From: Chitinophaga pinensis
Lineage (GTDB): Bacteria; Bacteroidota; Bacteroidia; UKL13-3
Direction: 5' to 3'
Length of the DNA stretch: 64,000 bases
Assembly: GCA_945898275.1 (NCBI GenBank)
Contig: CAMDHZ010000006.1
Location: 1-64,000 of the forward strand
The notes beneath the pieces were generated by a model, which had not been told where the DNA came from, did no database searches, and saw only the letters and a program-made list of their open reading frames with translations. Of this stretch, positions 45,716-53,104 are shown piece by piece; within the stretch, counting starts at the first letter, position 1, and each line of letters starts with the position of its first letter. The translations under genes and the position numbers were made by a program.

Positions 45716-47014
45716 ATGGCAAATTATTATTTTAGGTTGCGTGATGCGAGCACGGACCAACGTACACCAATTATCTTAGTTGCTCAGATTAATGGCAACC
45801 GTATTAAATGTAAAACGGGCGAAAGTGTTAATCCTGAGTTATGGGATGTAGAGCTAAATTCGCCCAAAGACGAAAAACAAAACAAGGTATTAACCAGAAG
45901 ATTAAATTTTCTTTTAGCAACGGCAAATGATACCTTTTTATATTTTAGAGATACGATAAAAAACAGCCAACCCACTACAAACGAATTTCAGGCGAAGTTT
46001 TACGAATTATCTGGAATTGATAACCAGAAACAAGTTAAGGCGACACCAACTATAACTATTTCATTTTTTGAGTTTATAGATAAATTCATATCTGAGGCAA
46101 AATACAGGCAGAATGAGCACACAGGCGAAAAGATTGCAGACAATACAATAAAGGTTTATAACCAATGCAAACGACTATTAAAAGAGTTTAGCGCATCCAA
46201 ATATAAGTTAGACTTTAACCGATTGAATTTAGATTGTTTACTTGATTTTAAAGAATTTCTGCATAAAAAGGAGTACGCCCAAAATACTATTGCAAAACAT
46301 ATTATTACTCTCAAAACTTTTATAAATGAGGCAAACGAGCGCGGTTATACTGATAGCATAGCGCACAAAAGTAAAAGATTTAGAGCCACCCAAGTAAAGA
46401 CAGATACAATTTACTTAAACGATACCGAACTAAATGAATTATATAAATTAGACCTTAGCAATACACCCCATTTAGAGCGTGTGCGTGATTTATTTTTGGT
46501 GGCCTGTTATTCTGGTCAAAGATTTGGCGACTGGTCCAAAATTCAACCCGAAAATATTGAAGATGATTTTATTGAGTTTAAGAGCCAAAAAACAAAAGTT
46601 GATACCGTTATACCCGTTCATCCTGTTGCAAGGCAAATAATGAATAAATATGAGGGGAATAGATTACCTCGTTTGATAAGTAACCAGAAGTTTAATGAAT
46701 ACATAAAAGAGGTGTGCGCATTATGCGAAGTATTACAGGAACCTGTTAAACATACTTCGAGTAAACCCAACCCCAAAGGACCGCATTTAATAAAGGCAAT
46801 ACCTAAATTTAAGTTAGTGTGCACCCATACCGCTCGAAGGACATTTGCCACAAATGAGTATAACAAGGGTACTTCAGTAAATTTATTGATGAAGATAACA
46901 GGCCACAAAACTGAAAAGGCATTTTATACTTACATACGCGTAACACCTAAAGAGAGCGCCCAGAAATTGCGTGATTTATGGCAAAAGGAGTATTCAAACT
47001 TAAAGGCTGTTTAG
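45716..47014 (+). CDS. Tyrosine-recombinase integrase
   Basis: I used the ATG at 45716 (MANYYFRLRDASTDQ); a TTG start 8 codons upstream is in frame. The product of 432 residues has an N-terminal arm-binding domain of Bacteroidota integrases (TPIILVAQINGNRIKCKTGESVNPELWD), a SAM-like core-binding domain (about 125-225) and a catalytic domain with Arg in CYSGQRFGDW, the HTARRTFAT box (His and Arg), a His in ITGHKTEKAF and the Tyr nucleophile in FYTYIRV. It lies next to the left att site and should catalyse integration at tRNA-Phe. Confidence 0.93.
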   Translation: MANYYFRLRDASTDQRTPIILVAQINGNRIKCKTGESVNPELWDVELNSPKDEKQNKVLTRRLNFLLATANDTFLYFRDTIKNSQPTTNEFQAKFYELSGIDNQKQVKATPTITISFFEFIDKFISEAKYRQNEHTGEKIADNTIKVYNQCKRLLKEFSASKYKLDFNRLNLDCLLDFKEFLHKKEYAQNTIAKHIITLKTFINEANERGYTDSIAHKSKRFRATQVKTDTIYLNDTELNELYKLDLSNTPHLERVRDLFLVACYSGQRFGDWSKIQPENIEDDFIEFKSQKTKVDTVIPVHPVARQIMNKYEGNRLPRLISNQKFNEYIKEVCALCEVLQEPVKHTSSKPNPKGPHLIKAIPKFKLVCTHTARRTFATNEYNKGTSVNLLMKITGHKTEKAFYTYIRVTPKESAQKLRDLWQKEYSNLKAV

Positions 47015-47015
47015 T

Positions 47016-47711
47016 ATGGAGGTTAAGTATTTAAACGAGGTTAAACGCATTTTTGGATATTATGAAACTATAAATGATGAATTAATTTCTGAGGCATTAG
47101 CAACTAACTTTGATTATGAGAATTTAGTTGATAGATTTAACGATGAACTTGAACTTAATTTAGCTACAAGTGGCAGTAATAGTGAAAATGTGATTCGATT
47201 ATATTTGAAAAGGTTATACAGCGTTTTTTTTATTATAAATACAGATTTAATTTTAAATAAAACAGAGCAAAAGGATCATTTTGATAAGTATGTTTTTTGC
47301 TGTACTAATAACTTAATAAACATTTTCTATTCGTTAGAGGAAAATTGTCTTCAGTTTAATATCGACTTACGCAGCATTATTAACCAAATGGGGATGAATG
47401 AAATATTTGATTATGTTCTAACTATTAACGGGCCTCCACTATATGAGATTGAAGAAAATTCAATTACCGTTGAAAATAGAAGAGCAGATGTAAAAGTTTG
47501 TATTCTGCATGATATTGGATTAATAGATTTTCTTATTAGTAAAGGTTATTCGCATAATAATATTGCAACATTAATTGAGTATTTAACAAATGAGAGGGTA
47601 AAAAAGAGTTCAGTTAATACAACTCTTTCACGCATTAGTGATACCGATATATTGGATAAAAATAAAGAATTAATAGAAAGTATTAAGGTTACACTAAAAT
47701 TAGTAAAGTAA
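47016..47711 (+). CDS. Unknown protein in the integrative element
   Basis: A 231-residue protein I do not recognise. It starts one base after the integrase stop, so it is likely cotranslated. It is soluble, Asn/Glu/Leu-rich and helical; a late segment (LIDFLISKGYSHNNIATLIEYLTNERVKKSSVNTTLSRI) looks like a helix-turn-helix-type arrangement. Codon use matches the AT-rich integrase. A regulatory or directionality role is possible but unproven. Confidence 0.6.
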   Translation: MEVKYLNEVKRIFGYYETINDELISEALATNFDYENLVDRFNDELELNLATSGSNSENVIRLYLKRLYSVFFIINTDLILNKTEQKDHFDKYVFCCTNNLINIFYSLEENCLQFNIDLRSIINQMGMNEIFDYVLTINGPPLYEIEENSITVENRRADVKVCILHDIGLIDFLISKGYSHNNIATLIEYLTNERVKKSSVNTTLSRISDTDILDKNKELIESIKVTLKLVK

Positions 47712-47772
47712 AGTTAATTTTACCAGTAAAAGTTTAGTAAAAACTCATTTTGTGTACGAGAACGTAAAACGT

Positions 47773-48063
47773 ATGCAAAATTTAATTTTAACACAGCTCA
47801 GTATTGAGCAACTACAGAACATTATTAATGATGCGGTAAAAAGTGGGATTGAGCGAACCGCGCCAACCCAGACCGACGCCACCAAATTATTGACACGCAA
47901 AGAGGTATGCGAGTTATTAAGTATTACCGCGCCCACCCTTCACGAATGGACCAAAACAGGCATAGTTGCAGCCTATAAAGTTGGTACACGTGTACGCTAC
48001 AAACACAGCGAAGTATTAAACACTTTGCAACGTATTCAACGCACTAAAACCAGGGGGGTGTAA
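47773..48063 (+). CDS. MerR/excisionase-like helix-turn-helix protein
   Basis: I chose the ATG at 47773 (MQNLILTQLSIEQLQN); a GTG at 47752 is in frame. The 96-residue product has an N-terminal helix of about 40 residues and a HTH_17-type winged domain (LLTRKEVCELLSITAPTLHEWTKTGIVAAYKVGTRVRY, given by its ends LLTRKEVCELL and YKVGTRVRYKHSEV). This fold is standard for excisionases and small regulators of Bacteroidota mobile elements. Ends 3 bp before the next gene. Confidence 0.85.
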   Translation: MQNLILTQLSIEQLQNIINDAVKSGIERTAPTQTDATKLLTRKEVCELLSITAPTLHEWTKTGIVAAYKVGTRVRYKHSEVLNTLQRIQRTKTRGV

Positions 48064-48066
48064 TTT

Positions 48067-48492
48067 ATGGCAGCGTTCAAATTTCCTGAGTTTAAAACTA
48101 TTGAATACAGATTAAACCCAGATGCAGGCAGATATGAAAAACAGCCTGAGCGAATAGCGTTCAATAAATTGCCAAATGATTTGAAGGTAGAAACGACATG
48201 GGATGAGCGAATACGGGCGAACGGTGCGACTGAGATAATAACGGGACGAATAAAGAACGGCAAAAGGGCCTTTTTTACGGGTTTATTGAAGGTTTTTAAT
48301 AGCGCTCAATGGTTTTATGGCAATGATTACGAAAACACGCCTGAGGGCAAAAAAAACAGCCTTGTAATATTTCAATTTTCAGAAGATAACACCCGCCTGA
48401 GTGTTTACTATTTCAACGGCTATTATAAAACCAACGCATCCGAGCGTTTTAAATTTGTGTGTGAATTTATTAAAAACAAAGGGGACCTATAA
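48067..48492 (+). CDS. Unknown element protein
   Basis: A 141-residue protein of unknown function between the HTH gene and the Rep-like gene. Beta-rich C-terminal half (LLKVFNSAQWFYGNDYENT, SLVIFQFSEDNTRLSVYYFNGYYKT). No membrane segment. Its position suggests an accessory replication or single-strand-binding role, which I cannot support by motif. Its stop lies in the loop of a GC hairpin (48481-48500). Confidence 0.65.
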   Translation: MAAFKFPEFKTIEYRLNPDAGRYEKQPERIAFNKLPNDLKVETTWDERIRANGATEIITGRIKNGKRAFFTGLLKVFNSAQWFYGNDYENTPEGKKNSLVIFQFSEDNTRLSVYYFNGYYKTNASERFKFVCEFIKNKGDL

Positions 48493-48500
48493 CGGTCCCC
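48481..48500. other. GC-rich hairpin over a gene end
   Basis: GGGGACC (48481-48487) and GGTCCCC (48494-48500) with a 6-nt loop TATAAC holding the stop codon of the upstream gene. No T run follows, so this may limit translation or mRNA decay rather than terminate. Confidence 0.5.
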
Positions 48501-48552
48501 ATGTTTGTTCAAATTTCCTAAATGGTTAAACCAATTAAGAAGGTCAAATATA

Positions 48553-49710
48553 ATGATAGATTTCATTAAATGCGAGATAGAAACGACACCTGAGTATTTA
48601 CTATCAAACACTCTATTAAATTTTGGTGCACGTATTAATGAGCAAACGGGCGAAGTTATACAAAATAGACACGGCTATATTAAGAGAGTCGCCCAGTTTG
48701 GAAGTATGCAAATAAGTATTACAACCAACGCACACACCAAATATAACAAAATTGAACTTTCTGGCAGCATCCATAAAAACGCCCAAAATGGAACTAACAG
48801 CGACGATTTTAATTTTCATAATATCTGTATTTCAATAACGGAAATATGTAAAATAACAAGGTTGCAGCCTCACAACTTCGTGTTAAGACATATTGAGTAT
48901 GGAGTAAACATAAAACCAACGCACACCGCGCAAAATATCTTAAATTCAATAATTGCGTATAAGGGCAAAGGATATGAGATAAGAGAGTTTAACGGCACTG
49001 GATATATGAAAAGGTTTTGTTTTACTCAGTTTGATGTTAAGATTTACGATAAGTCTAAACAATACCTTTTACCCTTTAACGTGCTCAGGTATGAGATAAA
49101 AGTATTTAAGATGCAATATTTTGAAAATAGGGGTATTAATCTTAAAACATTAACCGACTTATTAAACTTCGATACATACACCCAACTCAATACAACGCTA
49201 ATTGATAGCATCCATAATTTATATTTTTTCGATTATAGGATAAACACTAAAACGATTAATAATAGGCAGCATCGAAGTATTTTAACTGAGTGTTTAGTAA
49301 CTGATTTTTGGGTAAATTATAGGAAGGTCCATACCCCAAAAGGTTATAAAAAGAAGTTGCAGCGTTTTAACTATCTGGTAAGTCTATACGCACCCGATTG
49401 TTTAAAAACCTACATACTTAATAGTGTATTAAACAAGTGGAATGAATTAAAGAATAGTACCCCAAATTTACCGCATGTAGAAAATAGCATAGTACCCCAA
49501 ATTTACCCTTTAATAGTAGGTAAGAATAGGGAACTAAGTAAGAAGTATTGTATTACATGTGGAAGAGATATTTCAAACCAAAAAAAAGGCAGTAAGTATT
49601 GCAGTGAGAAACTTTATGGACATGAGGTAAAAAAGTGCCGTAATAAAGTGAGCAATCGCAAACAATTTGAATTGAGATATTACACTGGTTATGTTTTAGA
49701 GTTCACATAA
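48553..49710 (+). CDS. HUH-type replication initiator-like protein with C-terminal zinc ribbon
   Basis: I chose the ATG at 48553 (MIDFIKCEIETTPEY), as the upstream 16 residues look unlike the family. The 385-residue product contains YDKSKQYLLPFNVLRYEIKVFKMQYFE-type sequence (given by FDVKIYDKSKQ and VLRYEIKVFK), which resembles gene II/X and RstA-like phage and plasmid replication proteins, then a zinc ribbon near the end (YCITCGRDIS, YCSEKLYGHEVKKCRN). An obvious HUH motif is not clear. Two copies of ATAGTACCCCAAATTTACC lie within the gene. It may copy an excised circular form. Confidence 0.6.
   Translation: MIDFIKCEIETTPEYLLSNTLLNFGARINEQTGEVIQNRHGYIKRVAQFGSMQISITTNAHTKYNKIELSGSIHKNAQNGTNSDDFNFHNICISITEICKITRLQPHNFVLRHIEYGVNIKPTHTAQNILNSIIAYKGKGYEIREFNGTGYMKRFCFTQFDVKIYDKSKQYLLPFNVLRYEIKVFKMQYFENRGINLKTLTDLLNFDTYTQLNTTLIDSIHNLYFFDYRINTKTINNRQHRSILTECLVTDFWVNYRKVHTPKGYKKKLQRFNYLVSLYAPDCLKTYILNSVLNKWNELKNSTPNLPHVENSIVPQIYPLIVGKNRELSKKYCITCGRDISNQKKGSKYCSEKLYGHEVKKCRNKVSNRKQFELRYYTGYVLEFT
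49454..49507. repeat. Two direct repeats with the GTACCCCAAA motif inside the Rep-like gene
   Basis: ATAGTACCCCAAATTTACC at 49454-49472 and 49489-49507, 35 bp apart and in different frames relative to the codons (STPNLP and IVPQIY), so protein repetition does not explain them. The core matches the TGTACCCC pairs at both element ends. Confidence 0.7.
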
Positions 49711-49801
49711 TTGTAGTTAGGATTAATTTGCAATCGCTAACAACAATAAATTAATGAAACTTATTTAAAGGTTTATTTCTATAATTGTTAAAAAAAACAT
49801 C

Positions 49802-50305
49802 ATGAGAAACTTCATTATCATATCAATTTTGTTAAGTGGAATTTTACTTTCCTGTAATGGCAAAAAAAGTAAAGAGAAATTATTAAACCATATCGACACC
49901 TTAAACTACCTTTCTGAGGTTCTAAATGATTCTATTGAGGTTAAATTTGCGACTAACCAAGTAATGTCGTACAACATTTATATGGAAAAATCTAAATACG
50001 GAAAATACCTTAGTGACCAATTGGATAGCCTAATTTCTAATAATATCAAATTGGGTAATGAAAGACGATCTATTTTAAAGAAATATGGTTCAAGTAGTTA
50101 TGAGTATTCAATTAATGAACTTAGAATGTTGTCAAATGAAGAATTAATAAGGGGATTTAAAGAGAAGTTTGAATCGCCAAATGTTTATACTGGATTGATA
50201 AACCAAATTTCAGTGGTGGCAATTGGCAATGATGCATATCAATATAATTTGACTTTTGACAAAGATTTGAACTTAATTCGTATGGGTAAGAATTTCAGAA
50301 ACTAA
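49802..50305 (+). CDS. Small lipoprotein, element cargo
   Basis: A 167-residue protein with lipobox GILLSC (Cys18), followed by a helical, charged body (DTLNYLSEVLNDSIEVKF, LDSLISNNIKLGNERRSILKKYG). No known domain. It is the only obvious cargo of the integrative element besides the small frame at 50600. Confidence 0.7.
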   Translation: MRNFIIISILLSGILLSCNGKKSKEKLLNHIDTLNYLSEVLNDSIEVKFATNQVMSYNIYMEKSKYGKYLSDQLDSLISNNIKLGNERRSILKKYGSSSYEYSINELRMLSNEELIRGFKEKFESPNVYTGLINQISVVAIGNDAYQYNLTFDKDLNLIRMGKNFRN

Positions 50306-50330
50306 ATAATTTGCCCTAAAAATAATTTGT

Positions 50331-50599
50331 TGCGCCACAGATACGCACGCATGTGCGCGCATGCGCGAGGCATTGCACCCAGTAGGGGGGTTGTTATGGT
50401 TATTAGAAAAGGTTTTGAACCACTGGACTCTTAAACACACATATTGTCAGAATTGAGTTTTTCAAAACTTCAATAATTTGATTTTCAAACCCTTTGCGGT
50501 AAATTATGCGCGAAGGTTAAAAAGTCCGTGCCTATCTATTCGCGCATGTTAGATAGTGGAATATTAAAAAAGGTTTACAGATACGCGCGACGCGCGAGG
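50331..50599. other. CpG-rich block with repeats and stem-loop, candidate replication origin
   Basis: In a strongly AT-rich setting this intergenic stretch holds CGCG-type runs at 50341-50370, 50541-50546 and 50583-50599. ACAGATACGC plus GCGCGAGG occurs twice (50337-50370 and 50577-50599). A stem-loop CTATCTA/TAGATAG with an 11-nt CGCG-containing loop covers 50532-50556. Such repeats and hairpins are typical of rolling-circle origins near a Rep gene. No gene is seen here. Confidence 0.5.
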
Positions 50600-50797
50600 T
50601 TAATTTTTATCCAAACCTTTGTTTTTAATAATCCTTTGAGCGACTTTAAACATAAAGTCCTCTTCTTTTCCTTCTATAAACTCAGGCAATAATTCTAAGT
50701 ATGCGCGCTCTATTTGTTCATTGGTTGCGTCTATTGGAATGAAACCTTTGAAGATTTGTGTAAATATTGCAACTCTTATTTTTATATCCATTTTCAA
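50600..50797 (-). CDS. Possible small unknown protein
   Basis: A 65-residue frame with a balanced, protein-like composition (MKMDIKIRVAIFTQIFKG, YLELLPEFIEGKEEDF, AQRIIKNKGLDKN) and helical pattern. It fills the gap between the candidate origin and the right arm repeats. No known family, hence low confidence. Confidence 0.4.
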   Translation of the reverse strand: MKMDIKIRVAIFTQIFKGFIPIDATNEQIERAYLELLPEFIEGKEEDFMFKVAQRIIKNKGLDKN

Positions 50798-50838
50798 TAC
50801 TTAGATTTTACTCACAAATTAAGTTTAGAGGTAAAAAG

Positions 50839-50857
50839 TGTACCCCAAAGTGTACCC
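50839..50857. repeat. Right pair of TGTACCC motifs
   Basis: Matches the 19-bp core TGTACCCCAAAGTGTACCC of 45641-45659 exactly and lies just inside the right att repeat. Confidence 0.6.
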
Positions 50858-50869
50858 AGACAATAAAAA

Positions 50870-50896
50870 ACCCTGTAAACTATTGATTTACAGGGT
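50870..50896 (-). terminator. Terminator of tRNA-Phe
   Basis: A 10-bp stem ACCCTGTAAA/TTTACAGGGT with a 7-nt loop, followed on the minus strand by a T run. It lies 7 bases beyond the tRNA 3' end and forms part of the att repeat. Confidence 0.8.
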
Positions 50897-50903
50897 CTAT
50901 TTG

Positions 50904-50976
50904 TGGTGTGGGAGGGAATCGAACCCCCGACACGAAGATTTTCAGTCTTCTGCTCTACCGACTGAGCTACCGCACC
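50904..50976 (-). tRNA. tRNA-Phe (GAA)
   Basis: A 73-nt cloverleaf on the minus strand: acceptor 5' arm GGTGCGG, D-arm GCTCAGTCGGTAGAGC, anticodon loop CTGAAAA within stem GAAGA/TCTTC (anticodon GAA), T-arm with loop TTCGATT and 3' arm CCACACC, then A73. CCA is not encoded. In the acceptor stem, base 5 (C) faces base 68 (A), a mismatch that lies inside the att repeat. It is the insertion site of the element to its left. Confidence 0.93.
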
Positions 50977-51139
50977 TTTCCCTTGAAGGGAGGGCGAAAG
51001 TAGTATTTTCATTTATTTAACACAAGTTTTTTAGTAAATTTCTCTTTACATTTAAATTGAACCAAAGAAAAATGTCTGTAAACCAAGGTTTAGCAATAGA
51101 AAGTATTTTAAATGGATTTCAAATAGAATTATTTTAGCT

Positions 51140-51155
51140 TGTGACATTTGTCACA
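51140..51155. promoter_or_regulatory. CRP/FNR-family operator
   Basis: TGTGACATTTGTCACA is a perfect 7-bp inverted repeat with a 2-bp centre and matches the consensus TGTGA-N6-TCACA. Its centre (51147.5) lies about 41 bp upstream of the start predicted from the -7 box at 51177. Confidence 0.75.
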
Positions 51156-51176
51156 GTTTAAGCGCTTATAAGGGCG

Positions 51177-51184
51177 TAGCTTTG
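51177..51184 (+). promoter_or_regulatory. -7 promoter box of the DUF2892 gene
   Basis: TAGCTTTG is an exact match to the Bacteroidota TAnnTTTG box. The leader to the ATG at 51228 is about 40 nt. Confidence 0.7.
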
Positions 51185-51227
51185 TTTAGAAATTTAATCA
51201 CTCTAATATCATTTAATTATAAAAATT

Positions 51228-51431
51228 ATGAAAACAAACGTAGGTTCAACAGACAAAATCATTCGCATCATTGCAGCTGTTTTATTCTCAGTGCTATTTT
51301 TTACAGGACCCGTTGCAGGTACCTTAGGCTATGTACTCCTTGGTTTGGGTGGCATTTTATTAGCAACTAGCTTAATTAGCTTTTGCCCATTGTACACCCT
51401 ATTTGGCATGAATACCTGCCCAAGAAAATAA
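51228..51431 (+). CDS. DUF2892 (YgaP-like) small membrane protein
   Basis: A 67-residue inner-membrane protein: NVGSTDKIIRIIAAVLFSVLFF and GYVLLGLGGILLATSLISF are two transmembrane segments, ending CPLYTLFGMNTCPRK, the Cys-containing tail of the DUF2892 family found with or without a rhodanese domain. Role in sulfur or redox stress is suspected for relatives. The upstream CRP/FNR site at an activating distance suggests induction by a redox or nitric-oxide responsive regulator. Confidence 0.9.
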   Translation: MKTNVGSTDKIIRIIAAVLFSVLFFTGPVAGTLGYVLLGLGGILLATSLISFCPLYTLFGMNTCPRK

Positions 51432-51449
51432 GACAATTTTTTTTACTGC

Positions 51450-51494
51450 AAAAAAAGTAGCTATGCATTTAAAATTGCTTAGCTACTTTTTTTT
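51450..51494. terminator. Intrinsic terminator between convergent genes
   Basis: A 14-bp stem AAAAAAAGTAGCTA (51450-51463) with complement at 51480-51493; A and T runs on each side suit both the DUF2892 gene and the convergent gene ending at 51513. Confidence 0.85.
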
Positions 51495-51512
51495 GTATTG
51501 TAGAGCAGATGT

Positions 51513-52979
51513 TTATTCTTTAATTTCTTTTGCTTCTTGCCAAGCATCTTTAAACCTGCTCTTGGTGCTCAAAGCACGTATCACCCTAATCACTGGAATA
51601 TTATAAGCAATGCCAAATTGCCATTTGCCCAATAATGGCCTTTTGATATCATCTGTTTTATAGTAATTTCTTTCCATGTTAAAGGCTGCGGCTCCAAAAC
51701 CAACTTGTACACCCAAGTTTATGGCACTGGCTGATTTCCCTACCTTTCTAATGTCATTTTCTTCGGTTGCGCCCACCTTTGCCAAATAGTTACTCAAGTT
51801 ACTTACGCCATTAGTTTCATAAAAATGTAGGTCGCCAATGTCTGCAACAATATAACCAATAAAGGGGGTTACCGAAAAATGAGCAGTGGCTTGTTTTATT
51901 TTACTATCCATGTAAATAAAGTCCCTTTTCTGCATGTAGGTTACCAATTCAAGTCCAATTTGCGCACCATACCTGGTAGAATTTAAAAAGGCGCCATCCA
52001 TTCTAGGTTGTTTGTTGTTGTCTAAATTTACAAAATCATAGTTTCTTTTAAAAGGTTCTTTAAAGGCAATGTTTCCTTTTTCATAAAAGCTATTTATCCA
52101 TAAAGAGCCATACCTACCGCCAACATTTACACCAAATGCCGCAATAGGATTATCACCCGCATAAAAATTTAGATTGCTTACAATCCTCGGTCCAACCCAT
52201 AAAAAAGGTTGAACATCCTTGCAGCGGAAATCTTGAATGCCATAACTTTCTGTCCAAGATTCTTGGTAGTAATCAGTAATGGTTTTAGTAGTACTACCAT
52301 CACTGTTTTTCTTAAATTCTCTGCTTTGGCCATTCCATGTTTTTTTATAATTGGATAGGGTTCTGGCAATTCCTGATGCCGTAAAATTCTTAGGGTTCAT
52401 AAATAAGTTCATGGGAGAAATTCCAATGGTTATTGAACCATAGTTTAACAATGATTTAAAACTATTATTACCCATATTATAATTAGCATCACCGCCATAT
52501 TTAAACTTGGCCATAAAAGAACCCACATTAATAGATATACCACCATAAATTCCCATCCCTAGCCCATTTGCATCCAATTCATTATCTGTAAAGTAGGCAT
52601 TGAGTTGATTGGCTACCAGTCTTAATCCAAATTCTGGACGAAAGTTTACTACCCTAGTTTTTAACAATGGCAAAGCATAATGAAAGTCGTAATACATGAG
52701 CCTAGCCCTCGAATAAGCATTAGAATCTGCATGATAACCCATGCCTGTTAAATACCCAACGCTCATGGTACCCATTATTTCTATGCTTGGGCCATATAAA
52801 TTCTGACTTATGTTAAATCCATTGATAGTGGCAGGTTTTGTGCTCAACATTTCAAAACCTAAATAAGTACTGCTTAACCTAAGTAATTCGCGTTTATTTT
52901 TGTTAAGACTTTTTGCATCTTGTGCATGCGCATTAGCTAGTATACCAACCATTGCGAGAAGTAGTAGTGTTTTTCTCAT
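51513..52979 (-). CDS. Outer-membrane beta-barrel-like protein
   Basis: A 488-residue protein with signal peptide MRKTLLLLAMVGILANAHAQ. The mature chain alternates short amphipathic strands with Gly/Asn/Asp turns (YGPSIEIMGTMSVGYLTGMGYH, GMGIYGGISINVGSFMAKFKYGG, YGAQIGLELVTYM, INLGVQVGFGAAAFNME), as in outer-membrane barrels. No known family is recognised and there is no T9SS tail. Function unknown. Confidence 0.7.
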   Translation of the reverse strand: MRKTLLLLAMVGILANAHAQDAKSLNKNKRELLRLSSTYLGFEMLSTKPATINGFNISQNLYGPSIEIMGTMSVGYLTGMGYHADSNAYSRARLMYYDFHYALPLLKTRVVNFRPEFGLRLVANQLNAYFTDNELDANGLGMGIYGGISINVGSFMAKFKYGGDANYNMGNNSFKSLLNYGSITIGISPMNLFMNPKNFTASGIARTLSNYKKTWNGQSREFKKNSDGSTTKTITDYYQESWTESYGIQDFRCKDVQPFLWVGPRIVSNLNFYAGDNPIAAFGVNVGGRYGSLWINSFYEKGNIAFKEPFKRNYDFVNLDNNKQPRMDGAFLNSTRYGAQIGLELVTYMQKRDFIYMDSKIKQATAHFSVTPFIGYIVADIGDLHFYETNGVSNLSNYLAKVGATEENDIRKVGKSASAINLGVQVGFGAAAFNMERNYYKTDDIKRPLLGKWQFGIAYNIPVIRVIRALSTKSRFKDAWQEAKEIKE

Positions 52980-53104
52980 AAGTTTTGCGAAGTAATGGAT
53001 TCAAAGATTTTTTACAACTGATTATTATCATGGATTGAACCAACATTAGGAAAGTTTTTAGAAATAGCAACCTTAACTTCGTTACCTAAATTAAACGGTA
53101 TCAA

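Larger units (their letters stand above)
45477..50925. mobile_element. Integrative element in tRNA-Phe bounded by 65-bp direct repeats
   Basis: A 5384-bp unit (one att copy plus contents). Left copy 45477-45541 and right copy 50861-50925 align without gaps over 65 bp with about nine mismatches; both hold the tRNA-Phe 3' end and its terminator. Contents in order: tyrosine integrase, unknown protein, HTH protein, unknown protein, Rep-like protein, lipoprotein cargo, a CpG-rich candidate origin and a small minus-strand frame. No relaxase, coupling protein, Zot-like ATPase or capsid gene is present, so it would need helper functions to move between cells. Confidence 0.85.

Noticed and set aside
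45477-50925. Element as a filamentous-phage prophage
   Set aside because: The Rep-like protein fits, but there is no Zot-type ATPase or small coat-protein gene.
50812-51020. Open frames on both strands across tRNA-Phe
   Set aside because: The plus-strand product contains RESNPRHEDFQSSALPTELPHL-like sequence, the well-known false translation of a tRNA gene.
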